NCBI GenBank assembly: GCA_003171255.1
Contig: PMYK01000055.1
Location: forward strand, 1 to 33,041
DNA from: Chloroflexota bacterium
GTDB taxonomy: Bacteria; Chloroflexota; Limnocylindria; Limnocylindrales; CSP1-4
DNA length: 33,041 nt
Direction: 5' to 3'
Shown here: positions 1 through 10,400 of the stretch, piece after piece
Numbering within the stretch: position 1 is the first letter of the stretch
Layout: every line of letters starts with the position of its first letter
The notes under the pieces: model-generated
What the model was told of the DNA's origin: nothing
What the model saw: the letters and a program-made list of their open reading frames with translations, nothing else
The model's database searches: none
Program-made: the position numbers and the translations under genes

Positions 1-77
1 ACCTTCTTGACCTCGTAGAGGAGGCGCTCCATCGGCAATGTGGTCGTCGTGTCGACCCGCTCAGCGACCTGGCTCAA
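1..77 (-). CDS. N-terminal fragment of a MoxR-like AAA ATPase (runs off the window)
   Basis: Minus-strand translation from a TTG at 77 gives LSQVAERVDTTTTLPMERLLYEVKK, resembling the start of MoxR ATPases; AGGAAGG Shine-Dalgarno just upstream. Only about 25 codons are visible. Confidence 0.4.
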   Translation of the reverse strand, partial: MSQVAERVDTTTTLPMERLLYEVKK

Positions 78-155
78 ATTGAACACCCTTCCTTTCGGCG
101 GGCCCGTGCCCGCGAGTCGGCGAACTGAGGCCGAATGGCGGCCACGCCCGCAAGT

Positions 156-1121
156 TCAGTCCGGCGGCAGACCCGAACCTGCGCCGGCGGTCTCGATCGG
201 CGTGGCGAGACCTATTCCGATGAACACGTCTTGGTTGGTTGGATTGACCAGGGCTTCGACGATTCCGACGACCTGGCCATTGCGATTGAGAAGCGGTCCG
301 CCCGAGCTGCCGGGGTTGACCGCGGCGTCAAACTGGATCAAGCCCTGGAGGTTGGGGCCGTCGTTGGGAAGCTGGAGTGAGCGGTTGAGCCCGGACACGA
401 CGCCGGCCGTCAGCGAGCCAGTCATCCCGAACGGGTAGCCGACGATGTAGGCGTCGCTGCCGACCTGCATGCTCCTCGAGCTGCCGAGAACCGCGGGCAC
501 GAGCTTGGCGGGCGGATTAGTTGCCGTCAGGATGGCGATGTCCCTGGCCGGGTCGGTCGACTTGACCTGCGCCGAGGACGCGTTGCCATCGGCGAAGACG
601 ACCTGGATGGCCGTGGCGTTCAGGATCACGTGCAGGCAGGTCATGATGTCGCCATTGGCGTTGATGATCACGCCGCTGCCGGTGGAGCCGTTGGCGACGG
701 GTGTGCCAAGGCTCGGGCTGGCGGTTGCGCTGGGCTGGGCGCTCGGTGTCGGCCCGGCGCTCGGCCCGGTGCTCGGTGTCGGCCCGGTTTCCATCCCAGG
801 CAGGGGCGGGAACGTCGGGAGGGCCGTGGCAAGCACGATGACCTGGACGACGGAGGGTGCGATGGCCCGATAGACCGCCTGAGCGGCCGGCGGAGCGGGC
901 GTCTGCGAAGCGAGGGTCTTGGTGATGCTCTGGTTGATGTCCTGCTGGGTGAGCGGCCTGGCTCCAGGGTTCATCGCGCCGTAGATCACCACGGCGATCA
1001 GGGCCGCTGCGATGCCCGACGCGAACGGCACGGTCTTCCGGACCCGGGTCCGCAGGCGGGCGAGTGGCCGCGACCAGCGATGGCTCGGCGGCAGAGTCGG
1101 CTCGTCCTGCGGGGAATCCAT
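156..1121 (-). CDS. Membrane-anchored trypsin-like serine protease (HtrA/DegP-like, S1C), no PDZ domain visible
   Basis: N-terminal TM segment (FASGIAAALIAVVIYGAM), Pro/Thr/Ser linker, catalytic His in CLHVI, Asp in DPARDIAIL, Ser in NPGSSGGPL. Confidence 0.85.
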   Translation of the reverse strand: MDSPQDEPTLPPSHRWSRPLARLRTRVRKTVPFASGIAAALIAVVIYGAMNPGARPLTQQDINQSITKTLASQTPAPPAAQAVYRAIAPSVVQVIVLATALPTFPPLPGMETGPTPSTGPSAGPTPSAQPSATASPSLGTPVANGSTGSGVIINANGDIMTCLHVILNATAIQVVFADGNASSAQVKSTDPARDIAILTATNPPAKLVPAVLGSSRSMQVGSDAYIVGYPFGMTGSLTAGVVSGLNRSLQLPNDGPNLQGLIQFDAAVNPGSSGGPLLNRNGQVVGIVEALVNPTNQDVFIGIGLATPIETAGAGSGLPPD

Positions 1122-1436
1122 GGGGCAGACCCAACTCCAGTCCGTGTCGCCGACCGGGTCGAGACGCCTCGGTTACGGCCTGGCGGATGATCCTTCAGAT
1201 AGACAGTGTGGGCTAGATTCTGCAGCCTGCCTGAAAGCGGGCGAAAAGGGCTCGACAGGATGCGTTAGTCGAGACGCGCTCTGTTGCGCAGTTGCCGCCG
1301 GGACGGCCATCATTGGTGCTGCTCTCGAACCTGCCCGGCGCCGGCTGTAGCGGCGCCGCCCGGTTTGGGCCGACGGCCGATCGTCGACGCGATTGGCCTC
1401 GCGCTGCCACGGCAGCCGCCACTGAAAGGGATGACG

Positions 1437-2456
<1,020 letters not shown>

Positions 2457-2667
2457 GCGAGTCTCTCGCGTGGAGTGCCGGCGGCCGAAACCGATACCAG
2501 CGAATGGTTATCGTCCCTCTCGTTCGCGAGCCGCCCACAAAGAGGCACACCCGCCGCGAGGCGGGGCCGCAAAGCAACGGGACTCGCATGGGAGTCGGCC
2601 GGGCTGCCGAACGGAGAGGCTATGCCGTTGTCGACTGGCGACGGGTCGAAAATGGATCCACGCCAGG

Positions 2668-3030
2668 CTACCTGGGCCCGTGCCGTTCGAACTCCCGCTG
2701 CTCCTCGATAGCCCGCTCGGCAAGGGGTTCCGCCTCGAGTCTCTCGTCCGGGATCGCCATCCCGCTCTCGACCGATATGCCGTACGTGCCTCGTGAGATA
2801 CGCTCTTCGGCCCGCCCGACGGCGTCCAACTGCTCGCGGAGGTCGGCCGTGATGGCGACGGCGACCGACTCAGCTTCGAGTCCGCTGCCGGCGTCTTCGT
2901 ACTCTCCCGTCTGCTGGCGCTGAAGCGGCCCGTCGGAAAGGACCTGACCGCTGATCTCGGCGAGCATCGACTCAACTCGCGCCCGTTCCCCGGCGACCAG
3001 CTCGCGAGCCCGTGATTCATTCACGATCAC
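2668..3030 (-). CDS. DksA/TraR-family-like protein lacking the zinc-finger cysteines
   Basis: Coiled-coil N-terminus plus GTYGISVESGMAIPDERLEAEPLAERAIEEQ, which follows the DksA/TraR pattern GTYGxCxxCGxxIPxxRLEAxPxAxxCxxCQ with all four Cys replaced. Confidence 0.7.
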   Translation of the reverse strand: MIVNESRARELVAGERARVESMLAEISGQVLSDGPLQRQQTGEYEDAGSGLEAESVAVAITADLREQLDAVGRAEERISRGTYGISVESGMAIPDERLEAEPLAERAIEEQREFERHGPR

Positions 3031-3363
3031 CTCCGGGCCGGATCGAACCGGCCGGCTGGAAGAACCGAACGACGTCCAGTCACGACATCATCCGATGGTC
3101 AGCGCCGACGCGCGGCGTCCTGTCGCCTTTGGTGCGCAAATCGGTCATCGCGGTGCTCCTCCAGCCATGCTCGGGAGATGGTCATGAATCCTCGAGTCGG
3201 ACTTGAGTCTGGCCACGATCCCCGCCGGCCGCGAGGATGAGAACACGCCCGTTCCGGGCCGGCACAACTTTCAGGCCGCGGTAGGTTCGCAATGCCGTCC
3301 GGTCTGTCGGCCGTTGCGGTTGGCGGCCCGGCGCGCATGTTTCGCTGCGGGGAATCGTGCGAG

Positions 3364-5316
3364 CTATCGGTCTTCGCCAGGGCCAGTCTTCAAGGGCCAC
3401 CAGGCCGATGGCACCGGGGCCGGCACGACAGTCGGACGATCTTCACAAATCGAGTCGTCCGTCCAGCCGCCGCCGTTGCCGCCCAGATCCAGGACGCCGA
3501 AGCACGCACTTGGATCGCCCGACTTGAACGGGTCACAGATGTTGATGCCCGCGGCGCCGACATTGCGAGCAACGACGTTCTGAAATGTAGCGGACCCCCC
3601 GACCCGGGCACTCAACACGGATGTGCCGGTGCCGTCCACCTTGATGTCCTTGAAGTGGACGTTGACAATCGAGTACCGGCCCCTGTCCGGCGGGTCGACC
3701 ACGAACATGATCGCGTTGTACGTGTTGTCCAGGTAATGGTCGCCGGTGACCTCGATGACGGCTTCCATCGACCCCTCCTGCGCGTAGAACCAGATCGCCC
3801 CGAGCCCGAAGCCCCATCTCATCTCGAAGGTGCCGGCGCGGACTGTGGTGTTGTTCGTGAAAGCCAGATGCCCGGCGAACGGCGTGCTGCGGAAGCGCTG
3901 ACCCGCGTGCAGGCCGCTGCCCTCGCGGATTGGGTCGGCGACGACGTTGTTCGAAACCTGGTTGTCGCGGCCGCCGTAGATGGCGATGCAGTTGGCCAGC
4001 ACCGGCGTCTGGATGGAGTTGTGGTCGAAGACGTTGCCGGAATTCTCGACGGCAAGAGGGTTGTGCGGATTGGCGCTGCGCGACCACATGGCCATGCCGT
4101 CGTCGCCGTTATTGCGGAAGAAGCAGTTGGTCACACGCGAGTTGGTGACGCCGGAGCAGAAGTTGAGCCCGTCGGCCATCGTGTCCACGACGATCAGGTT
4201 GGCCACGGTGAGGTTGTTCATCGGTCCGTCGAGCCACAGGCCGACTTTTGTGTGGTGGATGTACAGGCCGTCGATCGTGGAATCGCTGAGCGCGCCTCCA
4301 ACGCCGTTGACCTGGTCGCGGTCGATTCGCTCGCGAACGTCGCCCTCGATCGCGAAGCCGGACATGTGTACGTTGGCGCTGCCGCCGTCTCGGGCGTATT
4401 TGCCATAGAAGCCGACACCGGTGTGGGTCGACCCGTCCCGCAGCGGCGAGGCGAGAGCCACGCAATTACCGCGAATGATGGTCCACCAGCTGCCCGCGCC
4501 CTGGATCGTGACGTCGTCGACGATGATGTGGCGGTTGACCTGGAAGGTGCCGGTGGGTATGAAGACGGTCGCGTGGCGGGCCTTCGCTGTGGCGATCGCG
4601 GCGTCGAACGCGTCCGAAGATTCGGCTGCGCCCGTCGGGTCGGCGCCAAAGTCGACCACGGAGAGCGAGCCGTGCGGCGCCTTCGTCGGCGAACCGACCA
4701 GCTCGAAGTCCATCAGGTCGATCGCGTACCACGACGCATCTGTTACCTCGGGCACCGTGAGTCGGATCGTGTCGCCGGCGCGGTACGTTTGGCCGAGCAT
4801 GACGCGCAACTCGTCGTAGAAGTGGTTCGGACGGAATGGCTTCGCGACGGGGTCCGGCTCGGGCTTCCAGGGACCGGGGTCCGGCTCGACTCCCGGGTCG
4901 TTGGAGAACGGGTACACGCCGTAGAACCAGGAGTACTTTGACGTCAGCCTCAGCGTCAACGTTCTGGCCTCGACGCCGGCGAGAACGGGTCCCTCCCGCC
5001 GCGTGGCCGTCAGCTCGATCGGGGCGTCGATCCCACCCCCGGTCGGTGAGTCCGGGATGCTGTATCGAACCGTGATGGCGTTGGCCTCGCGAGTGAGCGT
5101 GAACTCGACGTATTGGCCCGCCCTGGTGAGCATCACCGCCATCCGGCCGGAGGCCTCGGCTGCGAGCGTGTATGCGGAGGTGTCCGGGCCGATGATCTCG
5201 CCGGTGGTGGCGGCGTTCTCGGCCTCCTGCTCGACGAAGTCCACCCTGGCGCCCCGACCGGTGGTCAGAGCCGGGTCAAGCGCTGCGACCGTCTCACGCG
5301 GCGCGGGAGCGGCCAC
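3364..5316 (-). CDS. Right-handed parallel beta-helix (pectate-lyase-3/GH55/GH87-like) carbohydrate-active protein
   Basis: SLSVVDFGADPTGAAESSDAFDAAIATAKARHATVFIPTGTFQVNRHIIVDDVTIQGAGSWWTIIRG is the typical start of a pectate-lyase superfamily beta-helix; repeated N/V-rich coils follow; preceded by a beta-sandwich-like N-terminal domain. GTG start at 5316, close behind the IclR gene. Confidence 0.72.
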   Translation of the reverse strand: MAAPAPRETVAALDPALTTGRGARVDFVEQEAENAATTGEIIGPDTSAYTLAAEASGRMAVMLTRAGQYVEFTLTREANAITVRYSIPDSPTGGGIDAPIELTATRREGPVLAGVEARTLTLRLTSKYSWFYGVYPFSNDPGVEPDPGPWKPEPDPVAKPFRPNHFYDELRVMLGQTYRAGDTIRLTVPEVTDASWYAIDLMDFELVGSPTKAPHGSLSVVDFGADPTGAAESSDAFDAAIATAKARHATVFIPTGTFQVNRHIIVDDVTIQGAGSWWTIIRGNCVALASPLRDGSTHTGVGFYGKYARDGGSANVHMSGFAIEGDVRERIDRDQVNGVGGALSDSTIDGLYIHHTKVGLWLDGPMNNLTVANLIVVDTMADGLNFCSGVTNSRVTNCFFRNNGDDGMAMWSRSANPHNPLAVENSGNVFDHNSIQTPVLANCIAIYGGRDNQVSNNVVADPIREGSGLHAGQRFRSTPFAGHLAFTNNTTVRAGTFEMRWGFGLGAIWFYAQEGSMEAVIEVTGDHYLDNTYNAIMFVVDPPDRGRYSIVNVHFKDIKVDGTGTSVLSARVGGSATFQNVVARNVGAAGINICDPFKSGDPSACFGVLDLGGNGGGWTDDSICEDRPTVVPAPVPSAWWPLKTGPGEDR

Positions 5317-5326
5317 GACGCGCCGG

Positions 5327-6112
5327 CTACCGCCCGTCCGGGGCGTGAGGGGTTCCGCCCAGCTGAGTCGACAGGCTCTCGGTGGTGGCCACCAGCGTCG
5401 GCCGCAGCGAGTCCAGGTATTCGACCGTGAAGCGGTTATCCGGGCCGGAGATGCTGATGCCCATCCGGACCCTTGTATCTCGTTCGAAGATGGGAGCGGC
5501 GATGCACCGCATGTGGTCGGACAGCTCGTGGTCGTCGATGGCGTAGCCGCGCAGGCCGATGACCTCGAGCTCGGCTCTGAGAGTCAGTGGATCGACGATC
5601 GTGCCGCTCGCATGTCGCTCGAGCGGTCCGCCCAGGACCTCATCGATGAACCCCGGCGCCTGCCAGGCGAGGACGGCCTTGCCGATAGAGGTGCAGTGGA
5701 GCGGGCTCCGGTCGCCGACGCTGAAGTCGACGCCCACGAGCTGGCTGCCCTCGACCCGCTGGATCACTACCGTCTCGTGACCGTCCAGGATGGAAACGTC
5801 GATGGATTCGCCGGTATCGGCGGAGAGCTTCTCCAGGGCCACTCGAGTGAGCCGCGAGACCTCGTTGTTCGCCAGCAGGTTGCGACTGAGCGAGACGACG
5901 TGATAGCTCAGGCCGTAACGGCGCGAGGCTTCGTCCTGGAACACGTAGCCGGCCACGACGAGCGTGGCGAGCATGCGGTGGGTGGCGCTCTTGTCCAGGC
6001 CGGCACGCGTCGCGATCTCTCCAAGAGTGGACAGGCTGGGTTTGGCGGCCACGGCCTCGACAACGCGGAGAGCCTTGAGGGCGGTAGTGCTGACGGCGGC
6101 ATTCTCGCTCAT
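5327..6112 (-). CDS. IclR-family transcriptional regulator
   Basis: wHTH TLGEIATRAGLDKSATHRMLATLVVAGYV plus IclR effector domain (LHCTSIGKAVLAW, RGYAIDDHE, CIAAPIFERDTRVRMGISISGP). ATG 6112 preferred to the longer ORF start at 6244. Confidence 0.92.
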   Translation of the reverse strand: MSENAAVSTTALKALRVVEAVAAKPSLSTLGEIATRAGLDKSATHRMLATLVVAGYVFQDEASRRYGLSYHVVSLSRNLLANNEVSRLTRVALEKLSADTGESIDVSILDGHETVVIQRVEGSQLVGVDFSVGDRSPLHCTSIGKAVLAWQAPGFIDEVLGGPLERHASGTIVDPLTLRAELEVIGLRGYAIDDHELSDHMRCIAAPIFERDTRVRMGISISGPDNRFTVEYLDSLRPTLVATTESLSTQLGGTPHAPDGR

Positions 6113-6119
6113 TGCGGCC

Positions 6120-6134
6120 AGAATATCACATTCT
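6120..6134. promoter_or_regulatory. Inverted repeat AGAAT-N5-ATTCT upstream of the IclR gene, candidate operator
   Basis: AGAATATCACATTCT read directly, 8 nt upstream of the IclR ATG. A second palindrome, ATTCCGGAAT, lies at 6215-6224 in the IclR/ALDH divergent intergenic region. Confidence 0.3.
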
Positions 6135-6326
6135 GAAACGGAGTTGCATGGATCACAATGAATCACCCGAAAACCTTGACACTGTGGCCCGGCTGTTCCA
6201 TTATCTGACCCGCCATTCCGGAATCTGATACGCAGCCAGCGCACCTATCACGGCGGCGTTTCCGTCAATCGCCACCCGCTGGCCCCCTTCCGCTCCTCAT
6301 CGAGTGCAGAAAGAGCGTGGTCGTCG

Positions 6327-7814
6327 ATGCAGCGAATGCTAATCGCCGGAGACTGGGTCGACTCGTCTAATGGTCGCTCCCGGCCCATCCTGAACCCCGG
6401 AACCGGCGAGCCGATCGACGAGGTGCCGCTGGCGACCGAAGCAGACGTGTTGCGGGCCGTCAAGGCCGCACAGCTCGGGAAGGCTGCAATGCGCGCCCTT
6501 CCGGCCCACAAGCGGGCGCAAATTCTGATCGCTACGGCCGGACGGATGGAGCGCGACTTGCCCGAGCTCGCGCTCCTGCTCGCGAGTGAAAACGGCAAGC
6601 CGATCCGCCAGACTCGCGAGGAGGTTGCCGCCGCCGCGCGGATCTTCCGGGGCTTCGGCGAGGAAGCAAAGCGTCTGTTCGGACGGACGATCCCGATGGA
6701 TGCCATTCCCGGCATGGAGCGGCACGTCGCCATGACGATCCGCCAGCCGATCGGCGTCGTTGCCGCGATCGTGCCCTTCAACTACCCGGTCGAGTTGTGG
6801 GCCCACAAGGCGGCGGCTGCGCTCGCGGCGGGCAACGCCCTGATCAGCAAGCCACCGAGCCCATGCCCGCTGACTCTGCTCCGGATCGCGGCCATCCTCG
6901 AGGACGAGGGGCTGCCGCGAAACGCCCATCAGATGATCACCGGCCCGGGCGAGATGATCGGCTCTTTGCTGGCCCAGAGCGAAGGCGTCCAGATCATCAC
7001 GGTGACGGGCTCGGTCGAGACCGGCATCTCGCTCTCCAGGCTGGCCGTCGGCCAGTTGAAGCGGGTCTTCGCCGAGCTCGGCGGCAACGACGCCACGATC
7101 GTCTGCGCCGATGCCGATCTCGACAAGGCCGCCGAGGGGATCGTGCTCGGCCGCCTCGCCCGTGGCAACGGGCAGATCTGCTGCTCGGTCAAGCGCGTGT
7201 TCGTCCACTCGTCCGTGTATGACGAGCTGGCCCGCAAGCTCACCGACTGGTGCGCCCGCCTCGTTGTTGGCGACCAGCTCCTGGAAACGACAGACGTTGG
7301 GCCGCTCATCAGCGAGCAGGCCGCGGTCGAAGTCTGCGGTCTGATCGATCGCGCGGTGGCCGATGGGGCGAAGGTCGCGGCCGGCGGTGGCCGGCATGGC
7401 GCCTTCGTGGATCCGACCGTCCTGACCGACGTCCCGACGGACACGCCGCTCTTCCGCGAGGAGACCTTCGGTCCCGTCGTCCCTCTGGTCCGCTTCGACA
7501 CCATCGACCAGGCGATTGAGATGGCCAACGACTCGCCTTTCGGCCTCCAGGCCGCCGTCTTCACGAGCGATATCTCCACTGCCATGAACGTCGCCTATCG
7601 CCTCGAAGCCGGTGGCGTGATGATCAACTGGGGGTCTGCCCTGCGCGCCGAGACGCTGCCATTTGGCGGTGTGAAGTTCAGCGGGCTCGGTCGAGAGGCG
7701 ATCCACGACACCCTGATCGAGATGACCGAACAGAAGTCGATCGTCATCCACAATGCCCTCGCCGCCCCGAGCGACGAATCGGTCTTGTCGAACGCCGAGC
7801 GAGCCGACCGGTGA
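6327..7814 (+). CDS. NAD(P)-dependent aldehyde dehydrogenase
   Basis: ALDH superfamily: IVPFNYPVELWAHKAAAALAAGNALISKPPS, VTGSVETG, ELGGNDATIV, catalytic GNGQICCSVKR, EETFGPVVPLVRF, LPFGGVKFSGLGREA. Confidence 0.92.
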   Translation: MQRMLIAGDWVDSSNGRSRPILNPGTGEPIDEVPLATEADVLRAVKAAQLGKAAMRALPAHKRAQILIATAGRMERDLPELALLLASENGKPIRQTREEVAAAARIFRGFGEEAKRLFGRTIPMDAIPGMERHVAMTIRQPIGVVAAIVPFNYPVELWAHKAAAALAAGNALISKPPSPCPLTLLRIAAILEDEGLPRNAHQMITGPGEMIGSLLAQSEGVQIITVTGSVETGISLSRLAVGQLKRVFAELGGNDATIVCADADLDKAAEGIVLGRLARGNGQICCSVKRVFVHSSVYDELARKLTDWCARLVVGDQLLETTDVGPLISEQAAVEVCGLIDRAVADGAKVAAGGGRHGAFVDPTVLTDVPTDTPLFREETFGPVVPLVRFDTIDQAIEMANDSPFGLQAAVFTSDISTAMNVAYRLEAGGVMINWGSALRAETLPFGGVKFSGLGREAIHDTLIEMTEQKSIVIHNALAAPSDESVLSNAERADR

Positions 7815-9343
7815 GTCAGGCGGTCGCCCCCGCATCGGTGCCGCCGCGACTGGAGATGCGCGGCATCAGCAAGCGCTACGACGCGACCATCGCCCTGCGC
7901 GCCGTCGATCTGGTGATGCAACCCGGAGAGGTTCATGCGCTCGCGGGCGAGAACGGGGCAGGCAAGTCGACGCTGATCAAGGTGCTGGCCGGCGCGGTCG
8001 GGCGTGACGCGGGCACTATCAAGATCGATGGCTCAGAGACCGAGCTCCCGTCGCCGCATGCGGCTCGTCAGGCCGGGATTCGTGTCGTGTATCAGGAGTT
8101 CAGCCTCGTCCCGCACCTGTCCGTGGCCGAGAACATCCTGCTCGGACAGTTGCCGTCCCGGGCTGCGGGCGTCTGGATTGATTGGAAAGCCGCCGCCCGC
8201 CGCGCCTCGGCCGCGCTGGAATCGCTTGGCTTCGACGTTCCCGACGTTCGTCGACCCGTGGCGTCGCTGCCCGTCTCCCAGCGGCAGATGGTCGAGATCG
8301 CCAAGGCGATGCTCCAACAGCCCCGAATCCTGGTCCTCGACGAGCCGTCGGCCGTTCTCTCAGGGGGCGACCTGGATCGCCTGTTCAGCGCCGTCCGTTC
8401 CCTACGAGACGCCGGGACTTCGGTGCTCTACGTGTCGCACCGGCTCGACGAGGTCTTCCAGATCGCGACCCGGATCACGGTCCTCAAGGACGGCGCACTG
8501 GTCGGCACTGTCGACGCCTCCGCGATCGACCAGCCCGGTCTCGTGCGCATGATGGTCGGCCGGGAGCTCGCCGAGATATACCCTCGGCGCAGCGCGACGC
8601 CCGCGGATCCGCTGCTGCAGGTCCGAGGTCTTTCCCGGCCGGGTGTGTTCAGCGACGTCTCATTCGACCTGGCACCCGGAGAAGTAGTTGGAGTCTTCGG
8701 GCTCGTCGGTAGCGGCAGGACAGACGTCGTCAGGGCCATCTTCGGCGCCGACAGGTCGACTGGTGCGATGGTGCTCGATGGTCAGACGTACCGGCCCCGC
8801 TCTCCCGGCGACGCGCTCAGCCGCGGCGTTGCGATGCTTAGTGAAGACCGTGCCCGCGACGGCCTGATCCTCCAGATGTCTTTGCGCGACAACATGAGCC
8901 TTCCGTCCTTCTCGCGGATGAGCAGGTACGGGCTGATATCCCGCCTTCAACAGACCGTTCTCGTCAGGGACGAGATGGCTGAGGTCGGGGTCCGGGCCCC
9001 TTCGATCGATGCCCCCGTCCGGCGGCTGTCGGGTGGGAATCAGCAGAAGGTCGTCGTAGGGAAGTGGCTCCTGCGCGGGGCCCGGGTCCTCCTCTTGGAC
9101 GAGCCGACGCGTGGCGTCGACGTGGGCGCCAAGGCCGAGATCTACCGGATCATCGCCACGCTCGCCGAGCGCGGCAAGGCAATCCTGCTGGTCTCGTCGG
9201 AGTTGCCCGAGATCCTCGGCATGTCCGATCGAATCCTGGTCATGCGCGGCGGCCGCCTGGTCGGCGAGTTCGCGCGTAGTGAAGCAACCGAAGAGCGGCT
9301 GCTAGCTGCGGCAGCCGGAGTCGTTGAAGAGGACGCCGCATGA
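7811..9343 (+). CDS. Sugar ABC transporter ATP-binding protein, duplicated ABC domain (RbsA/MglA type)
   Basis: Two ABC modules (GENGAGKST / GLVGSGRTD), LDEPSAVLSGGD, LSGGNQQKVVVGKWLLRGARVLLLDEPTRGVDVGAK. GTG start overlaps the ALDH stop (GTGA). Confidence 0.93.
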   Translation: MSQAVAPASVPPRLEMRGISKRYDATIALRAVDLVMQPGEVHALAGENGAGKSTLIKVLAGAVGRDAGTIKIDGSETELPSPHAARQAGIRVVYQEFSLVPHLSVAENILLGQLPSRAAGVWIDWKAAARRASAALESLGFDVPDVRRPVASLPVSQRQMVEIAKAMLQQPRILVLDEPSAVLSGGDLDRLFSAVRSLRDAGTSVLYVSHRLDEVFQIATRITVLKDGALVGTVDASAIDQPGLVRMMVGRELAEIYPRRSATPADPLLQVRGLSRPGVFSDVSFDLAPGEVVGVFGLVGSGRTDVVRAIFGADRSTGAMVLDGQTYRPRSPGDALSRGVAMLSEDRARDGLILQMSLRDNMSLPSFSRMSRYGLISRLQQTVLVRDEMAEVGVRAPSIDAPVRRLSGGNQQKVVVGKWLLRGARVLLLDEPTRGVDVGAKAEIYRIIATLAERGKAILLVSSELPEILGMSDRILVMRGGRLVGEFARSEATEERLLAAAAGVVEEDAA

Positions 9344-10326
9344 GTAGTCACCCGGCCCTAACCGAACGTGCCCTGTCTGTCCTGGCCCGGCAGGTTGGCA
9401 CGGCTCGATCCGAGTGGCGCCGACGCTGGCTGAGCTACGTCCCGACCGTTGCCTTCGTGGTCCTGGCGACGTTTGCGGCGGTGACATCCGACGCCTTCCT
9501 GAGCCAGGGCAACCTTTCGAATCTCTTCAAGCAGATCTTCACGAACGGGCTGATCAGCCTGGGCATGCTGGTTGTGATCCTGAGTGCCGGGATCGACCTG
9601 TCAGTCGGCGCGACCGTGGCGTTGGCCGGCATCGTGGCGGCCGGCCTGCTCAATATGCTGCCCTGGCCGATCGCCATTCCTCTGGCAGTGGCTGTTGCGA
9701 CAGTTGCCGGCGGTCTCAACGGCACTCTCGTCGCCTGGTTCCGCCTGCCACCGTTTGTGGCGACCCTGGCCACCATGTCGGCCATACGCGGCTTCGTGTA
9801 CGTAGTCTCTGAGACGCCGATCACGCCCAACGAGTCGGCCTTCCGCCAGCTCGTGGCCTCCAATGTTGGCCCGGTTCCGACCGTCGCGATCTTCATGGTC
9901 GGCTGCTTCCTTCTCGTCAGCTTCTTCCTGCGGCAGACGACCATGGGTCGCGCCATCTACGCCATCGGCGGCAATGAGGAGGCGGTTCGCCTGGCGGGCA
10001 TCAACGTCCGCGCCCACGTCATGCTCGCCTATCTCATCTCGGGCATGTTTGCCGGCCTGGCCGGGGTAATCCTGGCCTCACGGGTGGGAATCGCCCAGCC
10101 AAGTGTCGGAGCCGGGTTCGAGCTCGACGCCATCGCGGCCTGTGTCATCGGCGGGGCCTCCCTGGCCGGCGGCCGCGGCAGTGTTCGAGGAACGTTCGCC
10201 GGCGTCCTGCTGCTCGGGCTGATCAGCAACCTACTCAACCTCTACAGCGTTCAGGCGTACTACCAGCAGATCTTCAAGGGCGCTTTGATCGTGCTGGCCG
10301 TGCTCGCCAGACGAAGGGAGGGCTGA
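9340..10326 (+). CDS. Sugar ABC transporter permease (RbsC type)
   Basis: Hydrophobic multi-TM protein; LVVILSAGIDLSVGATVALAG and AIGGNEEAVRLAGINV signatures; ATGA overlap with the ATPase gene. Confidence 0.93.
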   Translation: MSSHPALTERALSVLARQVGTARSEWRRRWLSYVPTVAFVVLATFAAVTSDAFLSQGNLSNLFKQIFTNGLISLGMLVVILSAGIDLSVGATVALAGIVAAGLLNMLPWPIAIPLAVAVATVAGGLNGTLVAWFRLPPFVATLATMSAIRGFVYVVSETPITPNESAFRQLVASNVGPVPTVAIFMVGCFLLVSFFLRQTTMGRAIYAIGGNEEAVRLAGINVRAHVMLAYLISGMFAGLAGVILASRVGIAQPSVGAGFELDAIAACVIGGASLAGGRGSVRGTFAGVLLLGLISNLLNLYSVQAYYQQIFKGALIVLAVLARRREG

Positions 10327-10400
10327 CAAAGCGCCGAAGCATAGGAGTCTGGGAGCGGCTCTTTCCCTGCCGGGGGAGCGAACAACGTGAGGAGAGATAC

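Noticed and set aside
3182-3400. 72-aa minus-strand ORF (LRTYRGLKVVPARNGRVLILAAGG)
   Set aside because: Some protein-like character but no recognisable family, and it overlaps the 3' end of the beta-helix gene; insufficient support.
3292-4941. 549-aa plus-strand ORF opposite the beta-helix gene
   Set aside because: Shadow ORF of high-GC DNA. Composition is V/D/R-rich with no domain pattern, while the minus strand has clear protein-family motifs.
6339-7835. 498-aa minus-strand ORF opposite the aldehyde dehydrogenase
   Set aside because: Antisense shadow ORF; the plus strand carries an unambiguous ALDH.
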